Source: Chryseobacterium sp. G0186
GTDB lineage: Bacteria > Bacteroidota > Bacteroidia > Flavobacteriales > Weeksellaceae
Length of the DNA stretch: 64,000 bases
Direction of reading: 5' to 3'
Assembly (NCBI RefSeq): GCF_003815675.1
Contig: NZ_CP033918.1
Location: 3,968,001 to 4,032,000 of the forward strand
Part shown: positions 1 through 9,705 of the stretch, one piece after another
How the letters are laid out: every line of letters starts with the position of its first letter
How positions within the stretch are numbered: position 1 is the stretch's first letter
Notes under the pieces: generated by a model
The model's database searches: none
Seen by the model: only the letters and a program-made list of their open reading frames with translations
What the model was told of the DNA's origin: nothing
Made by a program: the position numbers and the translations under genes

Positions 1-1
1 A

Positions 2-1375
2 TTGACAGAAAAACAGATCAATGAGGGGATCAATCAATCCATCAAAACAAAAGGCTCTTTCAATTGGAGCAACGAATCTGATCATTTCCTTTGGAGTGCT
101 GTTTTTCGGGGAAACAGAATGGTATCCATCGGCTTTGGCTCATCCAGGGATGATTTTGACAGAAGTAAATCTCCAAACAACAAGGAGATGGAAAATGAAG
201 TTCTATCTGTCATCAAAAAATATGAAGGGGTAGATACTGCAAGATTTCTCATTATAAGCGATCAATACCTTAATCAAATGGATGTAATTATTGATAAGGA
301 AGAAACTTTAACTGCTCTTCGTCAGATGAAAAACATCCGTTATGTAGAGCCTGCAGACTATCATTATTTTGAAAATGAAGCTAAGTTCAATACCACAGGA
401 AGATCTTCCGGTAGTGGTTCTTCCGGATGTGGTTTTTCATCCGCAACTCTAAGCGCAGTAGATTATACCTCTACAACGCCAAGTGCGAAAGTACCATGGG
501 CATTCACAAAACATAGCATACCTGATGCCTGGAGCTATAGTACAGGGGCTGGGGTAACCATTGGTCTTATTGATACAGGGGTCTCACCTGAACAAACCTT
601 ATTGGGAGGTAGTTTCAATAACGGGGCGTCATCCGGAAGAACAATCACTAAAGTTGGAGCATATAATTCTGATGGTTCAGCAGATCAGTGTGGGCACGGA
701 ACAAAAATGGCTTCTGTAATGACAGCGCCAAGAAATAATGCAGGGCTGCCGGTAGGTGTTGCCTATAACGCCAATCTGATTGCCTATCGCGCCGCTTCTA
801 ATGTAGTATTGGAGACTTCCAGTGAGCAGAACGGAGTAAAAACAGCGTTTACCGAGCTGGGAAATAATACCAATGTAAAGATCATCTCTATGTCAATGGG
901 ACACATTTTTTCAGTAGGGAAAATTGAAGATGGTGTAAAATATGCTTATGCAAGAGGAAAACTCATATTCTGTGCAGGAGGAACCTCTACCAGCTTTACC
1001 AATTTTGTAGGGGTTATTTTCCCGGCATCCATGTCTGAAACACAGGCTATAACAGGAGTAAAGGAGGGAACATCTAACCAGAAGTGTGATGTTTGTCACT
1101 CCGGAAGCCAAATTGATTTTACATTCCAGATGGAGAGAGCATCAGGAAGTACAGTTCCGGTTCTGAGTTATTACAATGGACAGGCAGATTATGTGGGCGG
1201 TTCTTCAGTGGCTACGGCTGCTACAGCAGGAATTGCGGCTTTAGTCTGGGCTAAAAATCCATCATGGACCAGAGATCAGGTTCTTAATAAAATGAGACAG
1301 GCTGCTACTTATTATCCCAATGTTAATTCAAGCTATGGCTACGGAAATATAAATGTTTTAAAGGCTGTACAATAA
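2..1375 (+). CDS. S8 family (subtilisin-like) serine peptidase, 5' partial
   Basis: Subtilisin-like endopeptidase, expected to be exported and to cleave proteins outside the cytoplasm. The catalytic triad is visible: Asp in LIDTGVS (about residue 191), His in CGHGTKMAS (about 232) and Ser in GGSSVATA (about 402). The catalytic domain runs from about residue 165 to the C-terminus. The ~130 residues before it resemble a propeptide region and end in a Gly/Ser-rich linker (about 131-147). The frame is open to the window edge, the first usable codon is a TTG at base 2, and no signal peptide is seen, so the true start is probably upstream. No type IX C-terminal sorting domain is apparent. The family call is secure; the substrate is unknown. 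Confidence 0.9.
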   Translation: MTEKQINEGINQSIKTKGSFNWSNESDHFLWSAVFRGNRMVSIGFGSSRDDFDRSKSPNNKEMENEVLSVIKKYEGVDTARFLIISDQYLNQMDVIIDKEETLTALRQMKNIRYVEPADYHYFENEAKFNTTGRSSGSGSSGCGFSSATLSAVDYTSTTPSAKVPWAFTKHSIPDAWSYSTGAGVTIGLIDTGVSPEQTLLGGSFNNGASSGRTITKVGAYNSDGSADQCGHGTKMASVMTAPRNNAGLPVGVAYNANLIAYRAASNVVLETSSEQNGVKTAFTELGNNTNVKIISMSMGHIFSVGKIEDGVKYAYARGKLIFCAGGTSTSFTNFVGVIFPASMSETQAITGVKEGTSNQKCDVCHSGSQIDFTFQMERASGSTVPVLSYYNGQADYVGGSSVATAATAGIAALVWAKNPSWTRDQVLNKMRQAATYYPNVNSSYGYGNINVLKAVQ

Positions 1376-1395
1376 AACTATTTCAATATAAAAGA

Positions 1396-1431
1396 AAAGG
1401 AAATATCTCCATTGAGGTATTTCCTTTTTTT
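1396..1431. terminator. Hairpin terminator between convergent genes
   Basis: Stem of about 14 bp (arms 1396-1409 and 1414-1427) with a 4-base loop, A-rich on the left and followed by a T run. It lies just after the S8 peptidase stop and before the convergent dioxygenase, so it can serve both strands. Confidence 0.8.
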
Positions 1432-1461
1432 ATTTTCAGAAAAGATATTTCTGTGGGTTTC

Positions 1462-2289
1462 TTATCCAATCCTTACACTGGTCATACTCAATGAACCTCC
1501 GATAAGTTCATCATTAAACAATGACAGCTCTTCTGCTTGGTCTTTTAAACCTAAAGTATACATCAAAGGGAGATAATGATCAGGTGTGGGAATTGCGTAT
1601 TGTAATGAAGTTCCCTGTCTCTGATAGTCTATAATATTCTGGAAATTCCCATCCAAAAGCCAGTTGTTGGTTTTCTCTCTCGCTTCCACAGCCCAGTCCC
1701 AGCCGGTACCTACAGTATTGATGTTTTTCCAGTCGATCATACGCAGATTATGAACAATATTTCCGCTTCCGATGATCAGAATGCCCTTTTCACGGAGTTT
1801 GTTCAGCCTTTTCGCAAGATCATAATGATACTGCGGAGGCTTAGTATAATCAATACTCAATTGAATGACAGGAATATCTGCATCAGGGTACATATGTCTG
1901 ATGACAGACCATGCTCCATGATCAAGTCCCCAGCTATGATCTTCCTCTACATCTACAGGAAGTAAAAGCTCGGCAGTTTCCTTAGCCAGTTCCGGGCTTC
2001 CCGGAGCAGGATATTGTACTTCAAACAATTCCTTGGGAAAACCATAAAAATCATGAATGGTTTTAGGCATTTTCATGGCTGTAACAAAAGTTCCCTCTGT
2101 ATACCAATGTGCAGAAATACAAAGGATAGCATTCGGTTTTGGAATTTCATTGGCTGCTTTACGGAATCCCTGTACAAACTGGTTTTCTTCAATGGCATTC
2201 ATCGGTGAGCCATGTCCCAGGAATAAAACCGGCATTCTTTGAGTATTTTTAAAGCCGTCGCTTATGTTTTGCAGATCGTTAAGATTCAT
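1462..2289 (-). CDS. ygiD: 4,5-DOPA-extradiol-dioxygenase family protein (LigB/YgiD type)
   Basis: Class III extradiol ring-cleavage dioxygenase, single-domain YgiD/DODA type, cytoplasmic and metal dependent. In the family it opens catechol-type rings such as L-DOPA; the physiological substrate in bacteria is usually unknown. Supporting motifs are GHGSPM (about residues 25-30), ISAHW (about 60) and TPDHY with His near 238, the expected metal and acid-base histidines. The 275-residue length fits, with an extension of about 18 residues before the conserved MPVLFLGHG segment, so a shorter start at that Met is possible. It follows the YceI gene on the same strand but a strong terminator lies between them, so it is probably transcribed separately. 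Confidence 0.88.
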   Translation of the reverse strand: MNLNDLQNISDGFKNTQRMPVLFLGHGSPMNAIEENQFVQGFRKAANEIPKPNAILCISAHWYTEGTFVTAMKMPKTIHDFYGFPKELFEVQYPAPGSPELAKETAELLLPVDVEEDHSWGLDHGAWSVIRHMYPDADIPVIQLSIDYTKPPQYHYDLAKRLNKLREKGILIIGSGNIVHNLRMIDWKNINTVGTGWDWAVEAREKTNNWLLDGNFQNIIDYQRQGTSLQYAIPTPDHYLPLMYTLGLKDQAEELSLFNDELIGGSLSMTSVRIG

Positions 2290-2313
2290 AATATTGGAGA
2301 TTAATAAAAAATA

Positions 2314-2351
2314 AAAGGTTCAAGGTTTTTCGTAAAAATCCCTGAACCTTT
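2314..2351 (-). terminator. Rho-independent terminator after the YceI gene
   Basis: Inverted repeat of about 12 bp (arms 2314-2325 and 2340-2351, one mismatch) followed on the minus strand by a T-rich tract. It separates the YceI gene from the dioxygenase. Confidence 0.8.
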
Positions 2352-2370
2352 CACAAAGTATGTTTACAAA

Positions 2371-2883
2371 TTATGCTTGTTTTACAAACTGTAATTCACC
2401 GGCAATTTTTACATCATCACTTACCATTACACCTCCTGCTTCAAGAGCTGCATTCCAGTTAAGTCCGAAATCTTTTCTGCTTATTTTTCCTTCAAAAGAG
2501 AATCCTGCTTTTGTATTTCCCCATGGGTCTACATTAATTCCTCCGAAATCTACATCCAGTGTTACAGGCTTTGTAATTCCGTTGATCGTAAGATTTCCTA
2601 CAATTTCATTATTTAATTTCTGAGATTCAAAAGTGATCGTCGGGTGAACTTCAGCATTGAAGAACTCTGCAGACTTTAAGTGATTATCTCTGTCCGTATT
2701 ATTGGTGAATACAGAATCAGTCTGGATGGTAGCTGTAGTTTTTGCATTGGCAAAAAATTCATCTTCAGCTTCAATTTCAGCAGTGAAAGTTCTGAAGCTT
2801 CCTTTTACATTAGAAATCATCATGTGTTTTACTTTGAAGGTAATTTCACTATGCGTTGGGTCTAGGTTCCATTTTGTAGCCAT
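2371..2883 (-). CDS. YceI family lipocalin-like protein
   Basis: YceI-family beta-barrel protein that in the family binds polyisoprenoid or other lipid chains in a lipocalin-like pocket. The N-terminus (WNLDPTHSEITFKVKHMM) is the hallmark first strand, followed by the conserved VKGSF and later FGGINVDPWGNTKAGF-type segments around residues 115-130. The whole 170 residues are one domain. There is no signal peptide, unlike E. coli YceI, so a cytoplasmic location is inferred. It is monocistronic by context, with its own terminator downstream. Exact ligand unknown. Confidence 0.9.
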   Translation of the reverse strand: MATKWNLDPTHSEITFKVKHMMISNVKGSFRTFTAEIEAEDEFFANAKTTATIQTDSVFTNNTDRDNHLKSAEFFNAEVHPTITFESQKLNNEIVGNLTINGITKPVTLDVDFGGINVDPWGNTKAGFSFEGKISRKDFGLNWNAALEAGGVMVSDDVKIAGELQFVKQA

Positions 2884-3220
2884 TGTATTTTGTATTTTTT
2901 GTTATTGTTAATGATGCAAATGTAGAGCAGAAAGTATATACAAGTCATTGATATAGGATAAGAAATGAAATGGGTTAAATGATGAATCATTCTTTTTAAT
3001 ATCCATTATCAATTTTATGGAGATAGACTGCTTCTTAAAAATACCTATTTAAACTAATTTTTGCACCTTTTCGCCTGATCAACAATCCCTACGGAATTCT
3101 ACTATTAAGTTAAGAAATAATTTTCATTCATTCAATAATTCTAATTTATGAATGTTTTATTTTAACACATCTTAACGGATGGTTTTTATTTCTTATTTTT
3201 GATGGATTCAATTTTATACG
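2884..3220. other. 337-bp AT-rich divergent spacer
   Basis: Spacer between the divergently transcribed YceI and S9 peptidase genes. Apart from a -7 element for the rightward gene near 3194-3201 I see no open frame of note, no RNA gene, no strong hairpin and no heptad array. Upstream control sequences for both genes must lie here, but nothing palindromic stands out. Confidence 0.5.
3194..3201 (+). promoter_or_regulatory. -7 promoter element for the S9 peptidase gene
   Basis: TATTTTTG matches the Bacteroidetes -7 consensus TAnnTTTG and lies 19 bases before the ATG at 3221. No clear -33 TTG at ideal spacing. Confidence 0.5.
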
Positions 3221-5359
3221 ATGAAATTACATAAATTTTCTTTATTGATACTTGTTGTGGGCAGTTCAGCATTTGCCCAGACACAGAAGTTTACAATGGC
3301 GGAGGCTGTAAATGGGATGAGAACCAACCTTGCCGTGAAAAATATTTCACAATTTTCATGGTCTGCAGACGGAAAATCATACATCCAGGCAGTAAAAGGC
3401 GGATATCTTACCACAGATTTAAAAACAAACAAACAAGATACGCTGGTATCTCTGACTCAACTGAACAGACAATTTACGAATGATAAGTTGAAATCTGTTC
3501 CCCCTATCAAATTTACAGGAACATCCAATGGATATTTCAATACCGGTGGTAAAATGTTCTGGATAGAAAAAGCAGGAAACGACTGGAAAGTTAAGAATTC
3601 AGCAACAGTAGATCAGGATGCAGCTAATGTAAAAATGTTTGGTGACGGACAAACTTTTGCCTTTACCGCAAAGAATAATTTATTTGTTAACAAAAACGGA
3701 AAAACCATTGCGGTAACCAATGAAGCCAATGAGAATATTATCAGTGGTCAGGCCGTTCACAGAAACGAATTCGGAATTGATACAGGAATTTTTCCGGCTC
3801 CCAATTCTGAAAGTGTAGCTTTCTATAAAATGGATCAGACGATGGTGGCAGATTATCCGATCATTGATTGGTCTGTAACGCCTGCTGTGAATCATAACAT
3901 CAAATATCCGATGGCCGGGCAGCCGTCTCACCAGGTAACATTAGGAGTCTTCAATATTAAAACTCAAGCAACAACTTTCCTACAGGTTGATGGTGAAAAA
4001 GATCAGTATCTAACAGCAATTACATGGAGTCCGGATTCAAAATACATCTTTGTAGGAGTATTGAACAGAGGACAGAATCATATGAAGTTGAATCAATATG
4101 ATGCTGCTACAGGAACATTGGTGAAAACTTTATTTGAAGAAACAGACAGTAAATATGTGGAACCACAGCATCCACTTACATTCTTCCCGAATTCAACGAC
4201 GGATTTTATCTGGCAAAGTCAGAGAACAGGATACAATCACCTGTTCCACTACAACCTTGAAAAAGGATTGGTAGCTCAGATTACAAAGGGAGATTGGTTG
4301 GTAACTGATATTTTAGGCTTCAACGACAAGAAAAAGGAAATTTACTTTACTTCAACTAAGGAAACTCCTCTAGAAAGACATTTATACAAGATCAACTGGG
4401 CCAACTTCAAGATGCAAAGACTTGATAGTGGGGAAGGAATGCACTCAGGAGTTTTAAGCAGTGATGGGAATCATTTATATGATGTATATAGTAATTCAAA
4501 TACTCCAAGAGTAGGAAATATCATTAATACGGCGAGTTTAAAATCTACCAATATTTTTACCTCTGAAAATCCATTGAAGAATTATCAGAGACCTGAAATT
4601 AAAAATGTAGAATTAAAAGCTGATGACGGAACTCCTTTATATGGAAAAGTGATCCTGCCAACGAATTTTGATCCGAATAAAAAATACCCAACCATTGTGT
4701 ATCTGTACAACGGGCCACACTTACAGCTGATTACAAATAGCTTCCCGGCTTCCGGAAATCTTTGGTACGAATATATGGCTCAAAACGGATATATTATCTT
4801 TACCATGGATGGAAGAGGTTCTTCTAACCGAGGAATGAAGTTTGAGCAGGCTGTTTTCAGAAACCTGGGAACTACAGAAATGAACGATCAGATGAAAGGA
4901 GTAGATTATCTGAAATCTCTTCCCTATGTAGATTCAGAAAAAATGGGAATTCATGGATGGAGCTTTGGAGGATTTATGACAACAAGCTTTATGCTTCGTA
5001 AACCGGATGTCTTTAAGGTAGGTGTTGCAGGAGGACCGGTAATTGACTGGAGCATGTATGAAATCATGTACGGAGAAAGATATATGGATACTCCACAGGA
5101 AAATCCGCAGGGTTATGCTACTGCCAATCTTTTGGATAAAGTTCAAAACCTGAAAGGAAAACTATTGATGATTCATGGTGCACAGGATGATGTAGTGGTT
5201 TGGCAGCATTCCATCAAATTCATCAAATCTGCGGTTGATAATGGTGTTCAGTTAGATTACTTTGCTTATCCGGGACATCCACACAACGTGATCGGAAAAG
5301 ACAGGGTTCACCTAATGCAGAAAATTACAGATTACTTTGATCTGTATCTGAAAAAATAA
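3221..5359 (+). CDS. S9 family prolyl oligopeptidase (dipeptidyl peptidase IV type)
   Basis: Exported serine peptidase of the DPP IV branch, expected to release N-terminal dipeptides (Xaa-Pro or similar) from peptides in the periplasm. A signal peptide ends near residue 19-20 (SSAFAQ). The N-terminal beta-propeller (DPPIV_N, about 90-440) is followed by an alpha/beta-hydrolase domain (about 490-712). The catalytic Ser is in GWSFGGF (about 581), Asp in GAQDDVV (about 656) and His in PGHPHNV (about 686). Length (712 aa) matches bacterial DPP IV. It stands alone, with its own -7 element and terminator. Peptidolytic flavobacteria usually carry several such enzymes. Exact dipeptide preference cannot be read from the sequence. 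Confidence 0.93.
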   Translation: MKLHKFSLLILVVGSSAFAQTQKFTMAEAVNGMRTNLAVKNISQFSWSADGKSYIQAVKGGYLTTDLKTNKQDTLVSLTQLNRQFTNDKLKSVPPIKFTGTSNGYFNTGGKMFWIEKAGNDWKVKNSATVDQDAANVKMFGDGQTFAFTAKNNLFVNKNGKTIAVTNEANENIISGQAVHRNEFGIDTGIFPAPNSESVAFYKMDQTMVADYPIIDWSVTPAVNHNIKYPMAGQPSHQVTLGVFNIKTQATTFLQVDGEKDQYLTAITWSPDSKYIFVGVLNRGQNHMKLNQYDAATGTLVKTLFEETDSKYVEPQHPLTFFPNSTTDFIWQSQRTGYNHLFHYNLEKGLVAQITKGDWLVTDILGFNDKKKEIYFTSTKETPLERHLYKINWANFKMQRLDSGEGMHSGVLSSDGNHLYDVYSNSNTPRVGNIINTASLKSTNIFTSENPLKNYQRPEIKNVELKADDGTPLYGKVILPTNFDPNKKYPTIVYLYNGPHLQLITNSFPASGNLWYEYMAQNGYIIFTMDGRGSSNRGMKFEQAVFRNLGTTEMNDQMKGVDYLKSLPYVDSEKMGIHGWSFGGFMTTSFMLRKPDVFKVGVAGGPVIDWSMYEIMYGERYMDTPQENPQGYATANLLDKVQNLKGKLLMIHGAQDDVVVWQHSIKFIKSAVDNGVQLDYFAYPGHPHNVIGKDRVHLMQKITDYFDLYLKK

Positions 5360-5363
5360 ATAC

Positions 5364-5396
5364 AAAAAAGCTATCTCACAGTGAGGTAGCTTTTTT
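5364..5396 (+). terminator. Rho-independent terminator after the S9 peptidase gene
   Basis: GCTATCTCA/TGAGGTAGC-type stem with short loop, flanked by an A run and a T run, directly after the stop at 5359. Confidence 0.85.
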
Positions 5397-5530
5397 ATTT
5401 TAAAAAAGATAGGAATAAAAAGACAGGAAATTTATGATTATTGAGATTTTCTAGCAGATCAAGCAGATTTGTTCCTAAAGACAAGTTTTCATTCTTAACA
5501 AACATCAATGTTTTTGATTTTTCATAGTGG

Positions 5531-5538
5531 TATTTTTG
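5531..5538 (+). promoter_or_regulatory. -7 promoter element for the LLM oxidoreductase gene
   Basis: TATTTTTG fits TAnnTTTG, 19 bases before the ATG at 5558. A TTG at 5514-5516 is nearer than the usual -33 spacing. Confidence 0.5.
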
Positions 5539-5557
5539 TATAACTAAAATCAACAAT

Positions 5558-6583
5558 ATGGAATTAGGAATAGGAATGTTCGGTGATTTGGCTTTAGACC
5601 AGTCAACCGGGAAATATAGAAATGCAGGAACCAAGATTCATGAAATACTGGAGCAGGTGAAGCTGATGGATGAGGTAGGAATAGATGTTTTTGCCATGGG
5701 AGAGCATCATCGTCCCGATTATGCAGTTTCATCACCAGAAATAGTCTTGGCAGCGGCGGCAAGCATTACAAAAAATATAAAACTGGCAAGCGGGGTAACT
5801 GTTTTAAGTTCATCGGAACCGGTAAAAGTATATGAAGATTTTTCAACACTGGATCTGATCTCCAATGGAAGAGCCGAAATATTCGTAGGTCGTGGTAGCT
5901 TCATTGAGTCATTTCCTTTATATGGTTATTCATTGAATGATTATGAAGAGCTTTTTGATGAGAAACTGGACTTATTACTAAAAATCAATTCTGAGGAAAA
6001 TGTAACCTGGTCAGGAAAACTTAGAGCTCCGATGGAGAATCAAACTGTTTATCCAAGAGCAACCAACAACGGAAAGCTTTCCATTTGGAGAGCAGTGGGA
6101 GGAACTCCGCAGTCTGTTTTAAGTGCAGCACAGTTAGGAATGCCTTTGGTTGTAGCGATCATTGGGGGAATGCCTATCCAGTTTAAAAATCTGATTGAAT
6201 TCTATAAACAGGAATACCAGAAAGCAGGACATGATGTTGCTAACATGCAGATTGCCATTCATTCCCATACTTTTGTGAGTGATGATCAAGAAGTGGTTGA
6301 CGGATATTTCAATAACTATAAATCCCAAATGGATAGGATAGGGGCTTCCAGAGGCTGGGCACCTTACACCAAAATGCAGTATGACGGAGGAAGAAGTAAA
6401 GATGGAGCTTTATTTATTGGCAGTCCGGCTGAGGTTGCGGATAAAGTAGCCTATATGAAGGAAATCTTCGGGATCACAAGATTTATTGGACATATGGATG
6501 TTGGAGATCCGGCTCATGATGTAATGATGAGGTCTATTGAATTATTCGGGAAAGAGGTAAAACCTTTGATACAGGGGTTGTAA
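5558..6583 (+). CDS. LLM class flavin-dependent oxidoreductase
   Basis: Luciferase-like monooxygenase-superfamily protein, a TIM-barrel enzyme that uses reduced flavin (FMNH2 or F420 in the superfamily) to oxidise an unidentified substrate in the cytoplasm. Family hallmarks are the N-terminal ELGIGMFGDL, the FAMGEHHRPDY segment around residues 47-57 and the SNGRAEIFVGRGSF flavin-site segment around 103-116. Length of 341 residues is normal. It appears monocistronic: own -7 element, and convergent with sbcC across a long hairpin. No neighbour suggests a substrate. Confidence 0.88.
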   Translation: MELGIGMFGDLALDQSTGKYRNAGTKIHEILEQVKLMDEVGIDVFAMGEHHRPDYAVSSPEIVLAAAASITKNIKLASGVTVLSSSEPVKVYEDFSTLDLISNGRAEIFVGRGSFIESFPLYGYSLNDYEELFDEKLDLLLKINSEENVTWSGKLRAPMENQTVYPRATNNGKLSIWRAVGGTPQSVLSAAQLGMPLVVAIIGGMPIQFKNLIEFYKQEYQKAGHDVANMQIAIHSHTFVSDDQEVVDGYFNNYKSQMDRIGASRGWAPYTKMQYDGGRSKDGALFIGSPAEVADKVAYMKEIFGITRFIGHMDVGDPAHDVMMRSIELFGKEVKPLIQGL

Positions 6584-6603
6584 GATAATCCGAATATTAA
6601 ATA

Positions 6604-6646
6604 AGAAGTCACAAAAGCGTTTGTTTTAAACACTTTTGTGACTTCT
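6604..6646. terminator. Long hairpin between convergent LLM and sbcC genes
   Basis: Perfect 14-bp arms (6604-6617 and 6633-6646) enclosing a 15-base loop that itself holds a short TGTTT/AAACA repeat. There is no clean U tract on either side, so termination is inferred from position rather than a canonical signal. Confidence 0.6.
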
Positions 6647-6666
6647 TTGATTTATAAAATTAATGT

Positions 6667-9600
6667 TTACACAATTTGAATCAAGCTTCCTCTTTCCTCA
6701 TCCTTTACAATATTCAGGGCTGTAGGAATTTTTTCCTTAAGCTCCTCAACATGGGAAATGATTCCTACAATTCTATTCTCTTTCATCAGATTCGTGAGGG
6801 TCTCAAATACAATATTCACAGACTCTGTATCCTGTGTTCCGAAACCTTCATCTATAAAAAAGAAGTTTTTATCAGCCTGTGCATTTGCCTGAACACTTTC
6901 CGCCAATGCCAGTGCCAGACTTAATGATACCTGAAAGGCCTGTCCTCCAGAAAGTGTTTTTACACTTCTGCTTCTTCCCTCATTGAGATAGTCAATAATC
7001 TCGAAATCATTATTTTCATTAAGTTGTAGACTCAGTTGATTTCTGGTCATCCTATGGAAGCGGATATTGGCATGATTGCATAACTGTCGCAGGTAAATAG
7101 ACGAAACATACTGTACAAAGCCGGCTCCTTTAAACAGGTTGATCATCAGCTTAAGATTTTCAGAACGTTTCTGAAGCTTAGCCAGATCTTTCAGCAGGTC
7201 TTCTTTTTTCTTATACTCCTTTTCCAGTCTGTCTTTTTCGGCTGCCATGGTCACAACGGAATCATTGATCTTTTTCAGTTCAGCTTGAGCCTCAACAAAC
7301 TGTTTTTCAATCAGAGAAAACTGCTCATCATCAAAGAATAATCCTTTAAGCTTCAGTTCAAGGCCCTCGATCACTTTCTTCAGGGTTTCAAAATCAATTT
7401 TAAACTGTTGAATTTTAGCTCTGACTTCTGGAATATTGATTTGCTGAAGCAGAATATCTTCAACCTCTTTAAAATCAGTGAATTTTTGTTCAATTAAAGC
7501 TTTATCGATAGCATTTTTGTTCTCAGAAGCTTCCTTTTCAAGTGCAGTAATCTGTTTTTCTGATTGACTGAGAATTGCTTTTTGCTCAGCAAGCTTAGGA
7601 GCAAGATCTTTTTCCTGTTGCGAAGCTTTTTGATAGTGTTCTTCCGTTTCAGTATTGGACTGTGCTAACTTTTGATAAGCTTCTTCAATTTCTGCTACCG
7701 TTTTTTGTTGATAATCATTCCATTCCAGGATTTTCAGATTGGAACGGCTGATATTGATCTGTTCCTGCTTTGTTGCTTCTTCCAGTTTGAAGGTTTCCAA
7801 AGCATTTTTATATTTTTCTAAAACCTTGTTTTCTTTTTCCTGAGTTTCACGCTCCAAAGCGATATTTCTTTCAGCTTCTTCAATCTTTTTTTCCAGGGCA
7901 AATGAATCCGAACGTCTTTTTTCAAAATCATCTTCCTGATCCGGATTGAACTGTTTCCATGTAAAATGCCGGATGTGACCTTCAATATCCTTTTGAATCC
8001 GGGTCAGGTTTTTTTGCTCCGAAATAAGTTGTCCCTCAAAGATTTTTTTTCGGTCGAGGATTTTTTCAACTTCAGTTTCCTGATGCTGGATTTTCAAAAT
8101 TTCCTGTTCAATGGATGTGATTTTTTCCTGAATTTCCTGAAGCTCCATATTTACATCATGGAACTCCACAATATGCGGATGTTCCTGGGAACCACAAAGC
8201 GGGCAGGCTTCCCCATCATGAAGCTCACTGGCAAACCGCGAAAGCTCCTTTTGAATTTTGACATGATCCAGCTTTTGAGAAAATTCCTTTTTCTTTACCT
8301 CCAGTGCCTGTTTTTTAGCCTTAAAATCTTCCTTGAAGTTCTCCTGTAAAGAAAAAGGTTTTAGTTCATCAGAAATCAGTTCTATTTGCTGGTGAAGCTT
8401 TTCAATTTTTTCAACCTGATCCTTTTGTGATTTTTTAAAGTTTTTCTGTTGAATAAACCAGTTTCCCACATGAGAAAGCAAGGCTGTATCCAATTTCTGT
8501 TCCTTTAAAACATCAATATTTTTGGAAAGAGCAATGATTTTTTTCTGAATAATATCCTTATTGCTTTCCATTTCCTTAACTTTTTCCGAGCCCTTCAGAG
8601 TTCTGTCGTTAAGAATACTTATTTCATCGTAGAATTGTAAGATCTGTACAATAAGCAGGAGGTCATTTTCTTTTATTCTGGATTGTTCCAATGCCTTGAA
8701 CTGAGGCTCTAAAGCTGTTAACTGTTCCTTTACAGCATTGAAAATAATTTCTGTTTCCTGTACTGTTTTGAACTGAATTTCCCTTTCATTTTTTTTCTCA
8801 AAAATTCCTTTAGAAAGCCTGTTTCTTTCAGTAATTAAAGGATTGAAGGTCCTGAAAGTAAGTTCGTATAAGTCCGTTTGTGTTTCCAAAGCATCTATCT
8901 GAGGTTTCTGTTCAGAAAGGTTGCGAAAACTTTCCCTGTTTTGTTGTAAACTTAAAAAATCTGTTTTTAGATTTTTTAATTGTTGATAAGTTTGGGAAAC
9001 CAACTCAAATTTTTCATTGGTTTGGGTCAGTTTTTTTTGTTCTTCCTCTAAAAGTCCTTTCTGAAGCTGAATTTTTTCCTCACTGATTTCTTCAAATCCT
9101 TTTAATTGTCCTTCCAGCTGATCAAGTTCAGATCTGTTTCTTGCATTCAGAGCCGATACATTGTTCTGAAGATCATAACGCTGAAGACTGAAGATTTCCT
9201 TCATCATATTGGTTCTGTCGGCAGCACCCAATTCAAGGAATTCTTTAAATTGCCCTTGTGGAATGATGATGGTTCGCTTAAAGTTAGCATAGCTTAAACC
9301 AATAATAGCTTCTGCGTTTGCGTGATCTAATGGAGTCCATTTTCCATTAATATTCTCATAGAATGTAACGGAATAGGGTTTTACATCTTCAAATTTTTTA
9401 GAATTTCGTCTGAAATCTCTGGTAGCGCGGAACAGTTTATTTTCATAATTAATAAAATCAAATTCTATGTAAGAGCTGTTCGATTTTAAATTCATCATGT
9501 TATAAGCTCTTTTGTCACGCATATTCAGACGTTCCGTTTCACCATATAAAGCAAATGAAATAGCCTCAAGAACGGATGATTTTCCGGAACCTACTGCACC

Positions 9601-9702
9601 AAAAATACCAAATAATCCCGCTTCTGTAAGGTTTTTGAAATCAATAGTCTGGCGTTCCTGATAAGAATATAGACCGTCCACTGTTAATTGAATAGGAATC
9701 AT
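6667..9702 (-). CDS. sbcC: SbcC: SMC-like ATPase subunit of the SbcCD exonuclease
   Basis: ATPase subunit of SbcCD (bacterial Mre11-Rad50 type), which cleaves hairpins, cruciforms and blocked DNA ends. Walker A GAVGSGKSS is at about residues 35-43, long coiled coils occupy about 180-860, the zinc hook CPLC sits at about 500-503, the ABC signature LSGGQ at about 917-921 and Walker B FFFIDEGFG ends near 955 with catalytic Glu about 952. Length (1011 aa) is typical. The ATG follows the sbcD stop by only 3 bases, so the pair is one transcription unit. Strong call. Confidence 0.96.
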   Translation of the reverse strand: MIPIQLTVDGLYSYQERQTIDFKNLTEAGLFGIFGAVGSGKSSVLEAISFALYGETERLNMRDKRAYNMMNLKSNSSYIEFDFINYENKLFRATRDFRRNSKKFEDVKPYSVTFYENINGKWTPLDHANAEAIIGLSYANFKRTIIIPQGQFKEFLELGAADRTNMMKEIFSLQRYDLQNNVSALNARNRSELDQLEGQLKGFEEISEEKIQLQKGLLEEEQKKLTQTNEKFELVSQTYQQLKNLKTDFLSLQQNRESFRNLSEQKPQIDALETQTDLYELTFRTFNPLITERNRLSKGIFEKKNEREIQFKTVQETEIIFNAVKEQLTALEPQFKALEQSRIKENDLLLIVQILQFYDEISILNDRTLKGSEKVKEMESNKDIIQKKIIALSKNIDVLKEQKLDTALLSHVGNWFIQQKNFKKSQKDQVEKIEKLHQQIELISDELKPFSLQENFKEDFKAKKQALEVKKKEFSQKLDHVKIQKELSRFASELHDGEACPLCGSQEHPHIVEFHDVNMELQEIQEKITSIEQEILKIQHQETEVEKILDRKKIFEGQLISEQKNLTRIQKDIEGHIRHFTWKQFNPDQEDDFEKRRSDSFALEKKIEEAERNIALERETQEKENKVLEKYKNALETFKLEEATKQEQINISRSNLKILEWNDYQQKTVAEIEEAYQKLAQSNTETEEHYQKASQQEKDLAPKLAEQKAILSQSEKQITALEKEASENKNAIDKALIEQKFTDFKEVEDILLQQINIPEVRAKIQQFKIDFETLKKVIEGLELKLKGLFFDDEQFSLIEKQFVEAQAELKKINDSVVTMAAEKDRLEKEYKKKEDLLKDLAKLQKRSENLKLMINLFKGAGFVQYVSSIYLRQLCNHANIRFHRMTRNQLSLQLNENNDFEIIDYLNEGRSRSVKTLSGGQAFQVSLSLALALAESVQANAQADKNFFFIDEGFGTQDTESVNIVFETLTNLMKENRIVGIISHVEELKEKIPTALNIVKDEERGSLIQIV

Positions 9703-9705
9703 GGC

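Noticed and set aside
7966..8349. A 127-codon plus-strand open frame inside sbcC
   Set aside because: It is antisense to the coiled-coil and zinc-hook region of a well-supported gene, has an unlikely composition rich in Phe and Leu, and lacks a promoter.
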